Below are positions 43,001-56,100 of a stretch of DNA of 64,000 nt, piece after piece (positions within the stretch are counted from its first letter, which is position 1; each line of letters starts with the position of its first letter). Both the position numbers and the translations under genes were made by a program. The stretch is taken from contig NZ_WHOS01000025.1 of assembly GCF_013340935.1 (NCBI RefSeq), forward strand, positions 38,179-102,178. The letters run 5' to 3'. The notes beneath the pieces were generated by a model that ran no database searches, was not told where the DNA came from, and was given only the letters and a program-made list of their open reading frames with translations. This DNA is from Azospirillum melinis (GTDB lineage: Bacteria; Pseudomonadota; Alphaproteobacteria; Azospirillales; Azospirillaceae).

Positions 43001-43672
43001 TCAGTCGCGGGTCGGGTAAAGACCCATGGTGACGATGTACATGGTGACCGCCAGATACGGCTGCAGATTGTTGATCGCGGCAGGTGCCGCTTGGCCGCCA
43101 CCCGGGGACACCGCCACCGTGCCGCCGCCGCCGCTCACCGTGACGGTGCCTGTGGCGGTGCCGACCAGATTGGCACCGGCGGCCGGGGCGGTGGCGGCGT
43201 AGGGACCGTCGGTCTGCCAATCGAGGCCGCCGCTCGGATCGCTGACCTTGATGCCGCCGAGATAGTTGGCGCCGCCCGTCGGCGTCGCCGAGGCACCCTG
43301 GCTCGTCGAGATCGGGATCGTCACGTTGGCGCTGATGGCGGAGGTGGAGGAACCGCCGGCCGGTGTGAAGCTGGCGGCGTGGGTGTGCAGCGGCAGGTTG
43401 GCCAAACCCAGCGTGGTCGAGGCGGTTCCGCCGTTGCCGCCCGGATTCAGGGTCAGGTTTCCCAGATACGGGCTTACGCCGGAACCGACCATGACGCGAC
43501 CGCGCAGATCCGGCACCTTGAAGTTGACGTTATTGCCGCCGTACACGGTGACGATAATCGAATACAGCGCCTGGTTCTGTGCCGTGGGCAAATCCTGCCC
43601 CCAGCACTGGACAGTACCGTAGGGCGCGAAGGTACCGGCAAACGGAAAGATCAAGCCGAGATAGGCATCCAT
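43001..43672 (-). CDS. phage tail collar domain protein (MdpB-like), copy 2
   Basis: 223 residues; ATG at 43672 with GGAG upstream. Same architecture as copy 1: MDAYLGLIFPFAGTFAP, QCWGQDLPTAQNQALYSIIV, VPDLRGRVMVGSG. Residues 24-60 differ from copy 1 (LYSIIVTVYGGNNVNFK versus LFALIGTLYGGTTSNFN) while the rest is almost the same. It is transcribed first. A 217-base gap separates the two; it has no clear terminator, so both may be on one transcript with DUF6916. Confidence 0.83.
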   Translation of the reverse strand: MDAYLGLIFPFAGTFAPYGTVQCWGQDLPTAQNQALYSIIVTVYGGNNVNFKVPDLRGRVMVGSGVSPYLGNLTLNPGGNGGTASTTLGLANLPLHTHAASFTPAGGSSTSAISANVTIPISTSQGASATPTGGANYLGGIKVSDPSGGLDWQTDGPYAATAPAAGANLVGTATGTVTVSGGGGTVAVSPGGGQAAPAAINNLQPYLAVTMYIVTMGLYPTRD

Positions 43673-44161
43673 AATGAAAACTCCAATTTGACTTGGGCCG
43701 TTTGCCTGCCGGGGAGGTACTGTCCGCCCAAGGCATCGGGACCCTCGTTCGGGTAAGGTAGAAATCTTATCGAGATGCTCTCTAAAATCGAGAGTCGATC
43801 TGCGCCGAAGGCGAAAAAAAGACCTTGCCTTCGGGAAGGCGAATCATGGAGGTCAATCGCACAAGGCGATCGCATATCCAGGTATGTAATTCGGAGGCAA
43901 ACCGTTTCCACATGCAGGAACGGGTTATGATCAGACTGAAACTATTCCAGCAGTTTTCACCGATTTGCTGCAAGATGAAACGCGTTTTGCACCGCACAAA
44001 GGCTGGAATGCTGGGCACCGTGCGCGAATCGTCGAAGTTTCCGATTCCAAGACATTGTGCATCCCCACGTAGAAAGGATATTTTTACCCTTGCCTCACAC
44101 TTATAGGTAACCGCATTCGGCGTAGGACCGGGCGGTCTGGTGTCTGGCGAGGAGAAAGACG
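43673..44161. other. long divergent intergenic region before the giant adhesin
   Basis: 489 bases with no convincing gene. It is AT-richer than the genes around it. Visible elements: GCCTTCGGGAAGGC (near 43830), a small hairpin; and AACCGTTTCC (43900-43909) facing GGAACGGGTT (43917-43926), an imperfect operator-like inverted repeat. GAGGAG (44147-44152) is the Shine-Dalgarno of the adhesin. Promoters for the leftward collar genes and the rightward adhesin must lie here. Confidence 0.45.
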
Positions 44162-47100
44162 ATGGCACGGGCACGGAATGCGAAGGGTATCGGCGGGGGA
44201 AAGCAATCCGGCGAGACGCGCAAACCATCCCCGTCCAGGTTCGCCATGGCCCTGGAACAGCGTTTCATGTTCGATGCCGCCGGTGCGGCGACGGCGAGCG
44301 ACCCCACGGCCGCGGTTCAGCCGGACATCCATGCCGACCCCTCGACCGCCGACCAGGGCGCGGCGACGCATGCGGACGCCGGCGATGCGGTTCCGCCTGC
44401 CGCCTCTCCTCCGGCGGCCGATGTGTCCCTCGCCCCGCAGATTCTGCGGCAGGTCGATCCGGCGGCGAACGGTGGCCGGAAGGAGGTGGTGTTCATCGAC
44501 ACGGCCGTCGACGATTGGCTGTCGTTGGCGGAAGATGCCAAGGCCGGGGCGGAGGTCGTTCTGCTCGACGCCACCCAGGACGGTCTGGCCCAGATGGCCG
44601 ATTGGGCGAAGACCCACAGTGGCTATGACGCCATTCACGTCGTGTCGCATGGCAACGAAGGCTATGTGAATCTCGGGACGCTGACACTGGACAGCCTGTC
44701 GGTGCAGGAGAGGGGAACCGATCTGGCGACCGTGGGAGCGTCCCTCACCACCGATGGCGACATTCTGCTGTACGGGTGTTCGGTCGCGTCGGGAAAGGGC
44801 ACGACCTTCATCGCCGCTCTGGCGGAACGGACGATGGCGGATGTCGCGGCATCGGACAATCTCACCGGCGCTTCCGTGCTCGGCGGCGATTGGACGCTTG
44901 AGCGCCGCGTCGGACCTGTGGAAACCGCTGTCTTCGGCGACGTGGCGGCTCTCGCTTCCTACAATTCTCTGCTGACCGTCAGCTATTCCAAGCCCTCGAC
45001 CAATGATTTCCCTTCCACCGCCCTTTCTGCCCGCGTGAAGGTCGGGGACTTCGACGGCGATGGCTACACCGATATTTTTTATCAAGACGGTGGGAATGGC
45101 TCCACCATCAAATTTGCAAGAAACACACAGGACGGAAAATTTTCCATCGTTACCGCCAATTCCGTGGGTTCTCCCTTCGCAGGCCTGACAATTCCCGACT
45201 TCACGACATCCAATACATTTGCATCCGATTACAACAACGATGGGAAGACGGATCTTTGGATTGCTGCCAATAATTCAACCGGCACTCTCATATTGAGTGG
45301 CCCGACGGGATACACTCTTGGGGACACAACAAATTTCCCGGCCCCTGCATTGTCGGGGCGCATCATTTCTGCTGATTTCAATGGAGATGGGTATGCCGAC
45401 ATTCTTTATCAGAATGGACCAAATGGATCTACAATCAAGTATGCCCAGAATAAGGGAGATGGCTCATTCGATATTATGGATGCCTCGAACAGCTCTTCTC
45501 CATTCAAGAATGTGACATTTTCCGATTTCGTGACATCAAGCACCTTCGTTGGCGATTACAACGGGGATGGGAAGGCGGATCTCTGGGTTGCTGCAGCCGG
45601 AGGCAAGGGAACCTTCATCGCCAGCAGCAGCACCGGCTATTCCACCACAACCTTTACGAATTCCCCGACAACGCCACTTACCAGAATCATTGTGGCTGAC
45701 TTTAGCGGAACCGGATACTCTGACATTCTTTATCAGATTACAGGAAATGGAGGAAACATATATTATGTCAAGAACAACCGTGATGGCTCATTCGCAAATG
45801 CCGTTCTTGCAAGCGATTCTTCCTCTCCATTTTCAGGACTAACACTTCCTGACATTACCACTTCAAGTACATTTGCTGGCGATTACAACAATGATGGTGT
45901 TTTCGACTACTGGACGACTGCCAACGCTTCAAAAGGCACCCTGGTATCATCATCCGGCAGCGTTCCCCACCTGACCAGCTCCACCCCGTCCAGCGGAAAT
46001 TCGACGTTCAGCACCTCGTCGAATATTGTCCTGAATTTCGATATGCCTGTCTATTTCGGGACAGGGAAAATAATAGTTCGCGATTATTCCACAGGCACAG
46101 CCGTTGTGAATATCGGTTCGTCCGATACCTCGCTTTACAGCGGCGATGGAAGCAACGCCATCACGCTGAACGTCTCAGGACTTTTGCAGTCTGGAACTCA
46201 ATATTACATCGAGTTCCAGAAAAACTCCTTGCATGCATCGGATTCTACGATCTTCGGCAGGGCCGACCTCAATCTCAACACCAGAACCGGCATCACCAGC
46301 AAATCCTTCCTGTCCTTCACGACCGCATCGGGTGGAAACACCGCGCCGACGGCCACCATCACCAGCGCGCCCGACGTGACGTCGGCGGGCGGAACCAGCT
46401 ACACGGTCCGCATCACCTATACCGACACGGATGGCACGATCGATTCCACGAGCATCGGCACGGACGACATCGCCATTGCGGGCCTGACGCTCAGCAGCTT
46501 CAACATCGTTTCCGGCAGCGGCACGAACACCACGGTGGTCGATTACACCTTCACGCCGCCGGGAGGGAGCTGGGACAATGCCGACAACAGCACCTACACC
46601 ATCACGCTCGGCTCCGGGCCGGTAAAGGACAACGGAAATTCCGCCGTCACGTCCCTCACCACGGGGGCCGCGGACAACAGCATCAGCGTCAACGTTCCGG
46701 CAGCTCCCTCCAACACCAATCCGGTGATCGGCAACCTGGACGGCGACAACGTCACCTGGGCCGGCGAAGGCCAGACGGTGCTGCTGGATGCCGGCACCGC
46801 CGCCACCGCATCCGACACGGAGAACGGCGCCAGCAGCTGGACCGGCAGCGTCCTGACCGTCCGCCGCTCGGTCTCGGGCACGGCGACGCCGCTGGCGTCC
46901 GACCTCTTCTCGTTCAACAGCAACGCCGCCTTCTCGGAGAGCGGCGGCACCCTGCTGGACACGGCGAACGCCAACACCGCCTTCGCCACCGTCACCAACA
47001 CGAACGGCACGCTGACCGTCACCTTCAACGGCAGCGCCACCGCGACGCTGATCCAGACGGTGATGCACAACATCCTGTACCGGAACGACACGCCGACCGG

Positions 47101-50100
47101 CGATACCGTGATCCGCTACAGCCTGACCGATGGCAACGGCGGCAGCACCACCGCCGACGTGACGGTGACCAGCGACACCATCTATGTCACCAACAACGCC
47201 GATGCCGGAACCGTCGATGTCTCGGACGGGGTCAGCCTGCGCGAGGCGGTGGCGATCGCCCTGGCCGACACCACCGGCACCCAGACCATCAAATTCGCCA
47301 GCGGGCTGGCCAGCGGCACCATCACGCTGGGCTCCGACCTGGCGGTGACGGAAAACCTGACCTTCGACGCCGACGCCGCCAGCGGCCTGACCATCGCTGG
47401 CAGCACCATCACCGTGTCGACCGGAACGGTGCTGACTCTGAACAACGGCAGCAGCGACACGCTGACCGTCTCCAGCAAGATCTCCGGCAGCGGTGCGGTG
47501 ACCAAGAGCGGCGCCGGCACGGCGACGCTGAGCGGCGGCAACGACTACAGCGGCGCCACCACCGTCAGCGCCGGCACCCTGACGGTCAGCGGCGGCATCG
47601 GCGACAGCAGTGCTGTGACGGTGACGAGCGGCGCCACGCTGAACCTGTCCGGCAGCGAGACCATCGGGTCGCTGGCCGGCGGCGGCAGCGTCACGCTGGG
47701 CGGCAACACGCTGACAACCGGCGGCGCCAACACCAGCACGAGCTTCGACGGCGTCATCAGCGGCACCGGCGGCCTGACCAAGGCCGGCAGCGGCACCCTG
47801 ACCCTGACCGGCACCAACAGCTACACCGGCGCCACCACCGTCAACGCCGGCACGCTGGCGCTGAACAGCAGCGCCGGCACCGCGCTCGCCGATGGCAGCG
47901 CGCTAACGGTGGCGAGCGGCGCCACGTTGACCCTGTCGTCGGCGACCGAGACCATTGGCACGCTGAGCGGGGTCAGCGGCGCCACGCTGGCGCTGGGCGG
48001 CAACGCCCTGACCGTCAACCAGGGCAGCAACGGGACCTTCAGCGGCGCCATCACCGGCACCTCGTCGGGCAGCCTGACGCTGACCGGCACCGGCAACAGC
48101 ACGACCCTGACCTTGGACGGCACCAGCAACAGCAGCGGCTTCGCCGGCGGCATCACCGTCACCAAGGGCTGGCTGGAGGTGTCGGCCGACAGCAATCTCG
48201 GCGCCGGCACCCTGACGCTGAACGGTGGCACCCTGCGGCTCACCGCCACCGCCGCCACCATCGACAACGCCGTCGCCATCGGCAGCAGCGGCGGCACCAT
48301 CAGCGTCGCCCCCAGCGGCGGCGACCTCACTTTGTCCGGCACCCTCAGCGGATCGGGCAACCTGACCAAGGCGGCCGGCGGCAACCTCACCCTGTCGGGC
48401 AACAACAGCGGCTTCAGCGGCGCCTTCACCATCAATGCCGGCACGGTGACGGTCAGCCACGCCAACGCGCTGGGCAGCACCGCCGGCGGCACCACGGTGG
48501 CGAGCGGCGCGGCGCTCGCCCTGTCGGGCGGCATCACCATCGCCGAGAACCTGACCCTCTCGGGCAGCGGCGTGTCGTCGGGCGGCGCGCTGATCAGCGC
48601 CAGCGGCACCAACACAGTCAGCGGCACCGTCACGCTGAATGCCGACACCACCGTCACCACCACCAGCGACCTGACCCTGTCGGGCGTGGTCAGCGGCAGC
48701 AGCGCCCTGACCAAGGCCGGCAGCGGCAGCCTGACCCTGTCCGGCAGCAACACCTACACCGGCGCCACCACCGTCAGCGCGGGAACCCTGTCGATCTCCG
48801 GCAGCGGCAACATCAGCGCCGCCGCCGTCACCCTGGCCGGCGGCACGCTGGAAAGCACCGGCAGCAGCGTTACCCTGGCCAACGACATCGCGCTGGGCAC
48901 CGGCAACGGCACCGTCAGCGTCGGCAGCGGCAAGGCCCTGACCCTGTCGGGCGTCATTTCCGGTGCCAACACCCTGACCAAGGCCGGCAGCGGCACCCTG
49001 ACCCTGTCGGGGGCGAACAGCTACACCGGCACCACCACCGTCAGCGCCGGAACCCTGGTGGCTGGGCACAACGATGCGCTGGGCACCACCGCCGGCAGCA
49101 CCACGGTGTCGAGCGGCGCCACCCTGGCGATCGCCGACGGCATCTCGCTGGCCGAAGGACTGACCATCGCCGGCGCCGGCGTGTCGAGTGCCGGCGCGCT
49201 GCAGGTGACCAGCGGCAGCGCCACCCTCAGCGGCACCGTCGCCATGAGCGCCAACACCATCGTCGGCGTGTCAGGCAGCGGCCTGACCTTGTCGGGCGCG
49301 GTTTCCGGCGGTTTCAACCTGACCAAGAGCGGCAGCGGCACCCTGACCCTGTCGGGCGCCAACAGCTACACCGGCACCACCACCGTCAGCGGCGGCGCGC
49401 TGATCGTCACCGGCACGCTGAACGGGTCCAGCGCCGGCGCCGTCACGGTGGGCAGCGGCGCCACGCTGGCGGGAACCGGCACCGTCAACGGCGGGTTGAC
49501 CATCCAGTCCGGCGCGACGCTGGCCCCCGGCGTGTCCGGCACCAACAGCGGCGTCGGCACCTTGACCGTCAATGGCGGGCTGACCATCCAGTCCGGCGGC
49601 ACGCTGTCGGTCGATCTGGCCAGTTCCAGCAGCTACGACCAGGTGGCGGTCACCGGGGCTGTCGATGTCGGCAGCGCTACCCTGTCGGTCGCCGGCGCCT
49701 ATGTGCCGACCAAGTCGGCCAGCGGTGACAGCTTCGCCATCGTCACCAACGACGGCAGCGATGCGGTCACCGGCACCTTCGCCTCACTGGCCTCGGGCGC
49801 CGCGATCACGCTGAACAGCGGATCGGTCACCATCGGCTATGCTGCCGGCACCGGCGGCAACGACATTGTGCTGACCGGGCCGGTCAACCAGGCGCCGGTG
49901 CTGGGCGGCACCGCCACCGGCCCGGTCAATGACAACGCCACCACCACGCCCTTCGCCGGCGTGACGGTGACTGATGCCGACGACACCACCGGCACCTTCA
50001 CCGTCACCATCACCTACACCGCGGCCAACGGCACGCTGTCGAGCGCCGGCGGCGGGCTGAGCGGCACGGCCGGCAGCTACACGCTGACCGCCAGTTCGCC

Positions 50101-53100
50101 GGCCGCCCTGCAGACGCTGCTGCAGGCCCTGGTCTTCACCCCCACCAACAACCAGGTGGCGCCGGGCGGCACGGTTCAGACCACCTTCAGCCTGACCACC
50201 AGCGACGGGACGAGCAGCGGCACCGCCAACACCGGCACGGTGATCACCACCACCTCAATCAACGACGCGCCGACGGACATCGCGCTGTCGAACAGCTCGA
50301 TCAGCATCTTCGAGGGCACCAACGGCGTGGTCGGCACCCTGTCGACCACCGACGCCGACACCGGCCAGACCCTGACCTACACGCTGGTCAGCGGCACCGG
50401 CGACACGAACAACGCGCTGTTCAACATCTCCGGCACCTCGCTGCAGGCGAACGACGCCGCCACCCTGACCGGCGGGCAGAGCTATTCGGTCCGCGTCCGG
50501 GTCAGCGACGGCACCGCCACCTACGAGAAGATTTTCAGCATCGGCGTGACCAACGACCTCGTGGTCGACGTCACCGCCATCGACAGCAGCGCGCCGGCCG
50601 GCACCTATGCGGCCGACAAGGCCGACGGCGGCGGCCTGGACCTGCGGGAAGCGATCGCGCTCGCCAACAACATTTCGGGCAACGTCACCATCCGCTTCGC
50701 CAGCACGCTGAACGGCACCATCACGCTGCCCGTCAGCCTGACGGTGCGCAGCGGCGTGACGCTGGCGATGGACAGCGACACCAACAACCGGTCGATCACC
50801 ATCACCGGCAACGGCTTCACGCTGGGCAACAGCTTCGGCGTCAGCGTCGACACCGGCGACACGCTGACCATCAACTCGACGCTGGCCGACAACGGCACCG
50901 ACACCGCGGCCCTGACCAAGAGCGGCGCCGGCACGCTGGTGCTGGGCGGCACCAACAACACCGCCAGCGGCAACACCGGCATCAACACCATCACCGTCGG
51001 TGCCGGCACCCTGTCGGTGGCGGGCGACGCCAACCTGGGCACCGATGCGGTGACGATGGCCGGCGGCACCCTGGCCGTCACCGGCGCCACCACCATCGAC
51101 AACGCCATCGCCCTGTCGTCCGACAGCAGCATCACCAACGCCAACGCCGTCACCCTGTCCGGCGCCATCACCGGCAGCGGCGGCCTGACCAAGCTCGACA
51201 GCGGCAAGCTGACGCTGAGCAATGCCGGCAACAGCTGGTCCGGCGGCATCACGCTGCGCGGCGAGGTGGAGCTGGGCACCACCGGCACCATCGGCAGCGG
51301 CACCATCACGCTGAACGGCGGCACGCTGACCACCACGGCGTCCAGCCAGACGCTGACCAACGCCATCACCATCGGCAGCAACGACGGCACGGTGAAGACC
51401 GCCAACGCCCTGACCCTGTCCGGCATCGTCAGCGGCAGCGGCGCCCTGACCAAGACCGGCACCGGCACGGTGACCCTGTCGGGGACCAACACCTACACCG
51501 GCGCCACCACCGTCAGCGCCGGCACCCTGAGGACGTCAGGCGGCAGCGCCATCGGCGACAGCAACGCCGTATCGGTCGGGGCAAGCGGCACGCTGAACCT
51601 GTCGGCCAACGAGACCATCGGATCGCTGAGCGGCTCCGGCGCGGTGACGCTGGGGGTCTATACCCTCACCACCGGCGGCGCCAACAGCGACACGACCTTC
51701 TCCGGCGTGCTGTCCGGCACCGGCGGCCTGACCAAGACCGGCACCGGCACGCTGACCCTGACGGGCGCCAACAGCTACACCGGTTCGACCACCGTTTCCG
51801 CCGGCACGCTGGCGGCGAGCGGCAGCGGCACCGTCGGCAACGGCAGCGCGGTGACGGTTGCCTCCGGCGCGACCCTGAGTTCGACTGCGGCCAGCCTGTC
51901 GCTGGGGTCGCTGGCGGGTGACGGCACCGTCTCGATCGGCGCCAACACGCTGGAGGCCGGCAGCAACGACGCCAGCACCGGCTTCTCCGGCACCCTCAGC
52001 GGTTCCGGCGACTTCTACAAGCGGGGCACCGGCACGATGACGCTGTCGGGCACCAACAGCAGCAGCTTCACCGGCACCATGACGGTGCGGGACGGCGGCA
52101 CGCTGAGCGTGGCCGGCGACGCCAACCTGGGCGCCGGCACGGTGACGCTGAACGGCGGCACGCTGACGGTGACCGGGGCGGGCACCATCGACAACGCCTT
52201 CGACACCGGGGTCAACGGCGCCACCATCGACACCGGCGTCGCCGTGACGCTGTCGGGCGCCATCGGCGGCAACGACGGCCTGACCAAGACGGGCAGCGGC
52301 ACGCTGACCCTGTCGGGCACCAACACCTACACCGGGCAGACCACGGTTTCCGCCGGCACGATCAGCATCGCCGCCGACGGCAATCTGGGAACCGGCGCGG
52401 TCAACCTGGCGGCCGGAAGCAAGCTGCAGGTCACGGGCGCGACCACCATCGGCAACGCGGTCGCCCTGACCGGCGACGCCATGGTCCAGACCGACGCGGC
52501 CGTCACGATCAGCGGCAACATCACCGGCAACACCCGCACGCTGACCAAGTCGGGCAGCGGGACGCTGACGCTGTCCGGGACCAACAACACCTCCGGCTCC
52601 GGGGTCGGCGGGATCACGGTGACCACGGGAACCCTGGCGGTGGGGACATCCGCCAGCCTGGGCCAGACGACGCTGACGCTGGACGGCGGCACGCTGGCCT
52701 CGACGGCGGCCTTCAACAGCGGAATCGCCGTCGCGCTCGGCAGCGGCGGCGGCACCGTCGACGTCTCTTCCGGCTCTGTCACACTGAGCGGCACCGTCTC
52801 CGGCAGCGGCGGGCTGAGCATCGCCAGCACCAACGCCGGCAATGTCCTGGGACTTTCGGGAAGCAACACCTACACGGGCGGCACGACGCTGGGCAGCGGC
52901 ATCCTGCAATTCGGCAGCGACACCGCGGTGGGAACCGGGACGCTGACGATCAACGGCGGCAAGGTGCGCGGGTCGGGGTCCACCGCGCGGACGCTCGCCA
53001 ACAACCTCGTGCTGGGCGGCACGATGACGATGTCCGGTTCGGCGGCGCTGACCTTCACCGGCACCGTGGATCTGGGCGGCACGACCCGGACGGTCAACAA

Positions 53101-56100
53101 CACCATCACCGAGGCCCTGACCTTGAACGGCGCGGTGTCGAACGGCTCTCTGACGGTGGCGAGCGGCGGCACCGGCGCGGTGGTGCTGGGCGGGACCAAC
53201 AGCATGACCGGCATCACGGTGTCGTCCGGCACGCTGTCGGTCGCCGACGCCGCCAGCCTGGGATCCGGCACGACGACCCTGTCGGGCGGCACCCTGTCGA
53301 TCACCGGCGCCACCACCATCGCCAACGCCATCGCGGTGTCGTCGGGGTCGACGATCAGCAACTCGGCGGCCGCGACGCTGTCGGGCGTGCTGTCGGGGTC
53401 GGGGGCGCTGACCAAGTCGGGCAGCGGCACCCTGACCCTGTCCGGGACCAACACCCACACGGGCGCCATCACGGTGTCGGCGGGCACGCTGGCGGCAACG
53501 GGCGGCAGCGCCATCGCCGACACGGGCGCGGTGACGGTTGACTCCGGCGCCACCCTGTCGCTGGGTGCTGCCGAGACCATCGGCTCGCTGGCCGGTTCCG
53601 GTTCCGTGTCGCTGGGCAGCTACACCCTGACCACCGGCGGCGACAACAGCAGCACCAGCTTCTCCGGTGCCATCGGCGGCACCGGCGGGCTGACCAAGAC
53701 CGGCACCGGCACGCTGACCCTGTCGGGCACGAACACCTACAGCGGTGCCACCACCCTGTCGGCCGGCGGCCTGACGGTGTCGGGCGGCTCGGCGATCGGC
53801 GACACCAGCGCGGTGTCCGTCGCCTCCGGCACCACCCTGACCCTGTCGAGCGACGAGACCATCGGCTCGCTGAGCGGATCCGGCACGGTGGCGATCGGCG
53901 CCAACACCCTGACCACCGGGGTGAACAACACCAGCACCAGCTTCTCCGGCGCCATCACCGGCAGCGGCAAGGTGAGCCTGGACGGCACCGGCACCTTCAC
54001 CCTGTCCGGCAGCAACGGCGGCCAGAGCTGGGCGACCAGCGTGCGGGACGGCTCGCTGACGATCACCGACGCCACCAACATCGGCACCGGCACGGTGACG
54101 CTGAACGGCGGCACCCTGACCGTCACCGGGTCGGGCGTCACCCTCGGCAACGCCATCCAGTTCTGGGTGAACGACAGCACCATCGTCAACGCCAACGCCG
54201 TGACACTGTCCGGCGTGCTGTCGGACAGCGCCGGCTTCACCAAGTCGGGGGCCGGCACGCTGACCCTGTCGGGCGCCAGCACCTACAGCGGCTCCACCAC
54301 CGTGGCGGCGGGCACGCTGCTGGTGACGGGGGCGCTGGGTGGCACCTCCGGAATGACAGTCAATTCCGGCGCCACCCTGGCCGGCACCGGCAGCATCTTC
54401 GCCGCCAGCTCGTCCAACACGCTGACGGTCGCGTCCGGCGCCACGCTGGCGCCCGGCATCGCCGGGGCCAACAACGGCATCGGCGCGCTGACCGTCAACG
54501 GCAACCTGTCGCTGAGCGGCACCCTGGCGGTCGAGATCGCCGGCACCACCACCGCCGGCACAGACTATGACCAGGTGATCGTCAGCGGCGGCGTCACGCT
54601 GTCCAGCGGCTCCAGCGCCGTCACCGTCATCCGGGTCAACGGTTTCGCCGCCATCAACGCCGCCACCTACAAGGTGATCGACCAGACCGGCGTCGGGCCG
54701 GTGTCCAGCACCCTGTCGGGGCTGGCGCAGGGCGCCACGCTGAGCAGCAACAACGACCTCTACACGGTCGATTACGCCGGCGGCACCGGCAACGACCTCG
54801 TCCTGACCTCGCTGGTCAACCCGACCGTCTCGTCGGTCAGCGCCAGCACCGCCGACGGCAGCTACAAGGCCGGCGACACCATCACGATCACCGTCACCTT
54901 CAACCGGGCGGTGACGGTGACCGGCACGCCGACGCTGGCGCTGGGCAACAACAGCCGGACCGCGACCTACGCCAGCGGGTCGGGCACCACCACGCTGAGC
55001 TTCACCTACATTGTGCAGGCCGGCGATACCTCCGCCGACCTCGACTACGCCTCCACCACGGCACTGGCGCTGGGCGGCGGCACCATCGTCGACAGCTCCA
55101 CCAACCTCGCCGCGATCCTGACGCTGGCGACGCCGGGGGCGGCCAACTCGCTGGGGGCCAACAAGGCGATCATCATCGATACCACGGCGCCCGGCGCGCC
55201 GAGCGCGGCCGACATGACCGCCGGCACCGACACCGGCACGTCCAACACCGACGACATCACCGGCAACGCCACCCCGACCTTCACCGGCACGGCGGAGCCG
55301 AACAGCACGGTCCGGCTGTACGACACCGACGGCACCACGCTGATCGGCACCGGCACGGCGGACGGCAGCGGCAACTGGTCGATCACAGTCTCCACCCTGA
55401 CGCCGGGCAGCCACACCATCACCGCCAAGGCGACCGACGCCGCCGGCAACACCTCGACCGCCTCGACCGGCCTGCCGATCACCATCGACACCGCGGCGCC
55501 GGCCACCCCGGGCACGCCGGTCCTGGCGACGGCCAGCGACACCGGCACCTCGAACAGCGACGGCATCACCCGGACCGCCACCCCGACCGTCAGCGGCACG
55601 GCGGAGGCGGGATCCACGGTGACGCTGTACGACACCGACGGCACCACCGTGCTGGGCACGACGACCGCAGACGGCTCGGGCAACTGGACCATCACCAGCT
55701 CCACCCTGGCGCCGGGCACGCACAGCCTCAGCGTCAAGGCGACCGACACCGCCGGCAACACCTCCACCGCCTCGTCCGGCCTGTCGGTGACGGTCGACAC
55801 CACGGCGCCGACGGTGTCGTCGGTGACCGCCTCGACCGCCAACGGCACCTACAAGGCCGGCGACACCGTGTCGATCCAGGTCGTCTTCTCCGAAGCGGTG
55901 ACGGTGACCGGCACGCCGACCCTGGCGCTGGGCACCGGCCGGACCGCGACCTACGCCAGCGGGTCGGGCGGCACGACGCTGACCTTCACCTACGTCGTGC
56001 AGGCCGGCGACACCGCGTCGGACCTCGACTACGCCTCCACCGCGGCGCTGTCGGGCACCATCGCCGACATCGCCGGCAACAGCGCGACGCTGACCCTGCC

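Noticed and set aside
42115..43672. prophage remnant suggested by the tail-collar proteins
   Set aside because: No terminase, capsid, tail-tube, lysis or integrase genes nearby. DUF6916 next to MdpB-like proteins is a known non-phage arrangement.
47451..54800. possible CRISPR or satellite-like array
   Set aside because: The repeats are in frame, degenerate, not separated by unique spacers of constant length, and code for beta-strand repeats.
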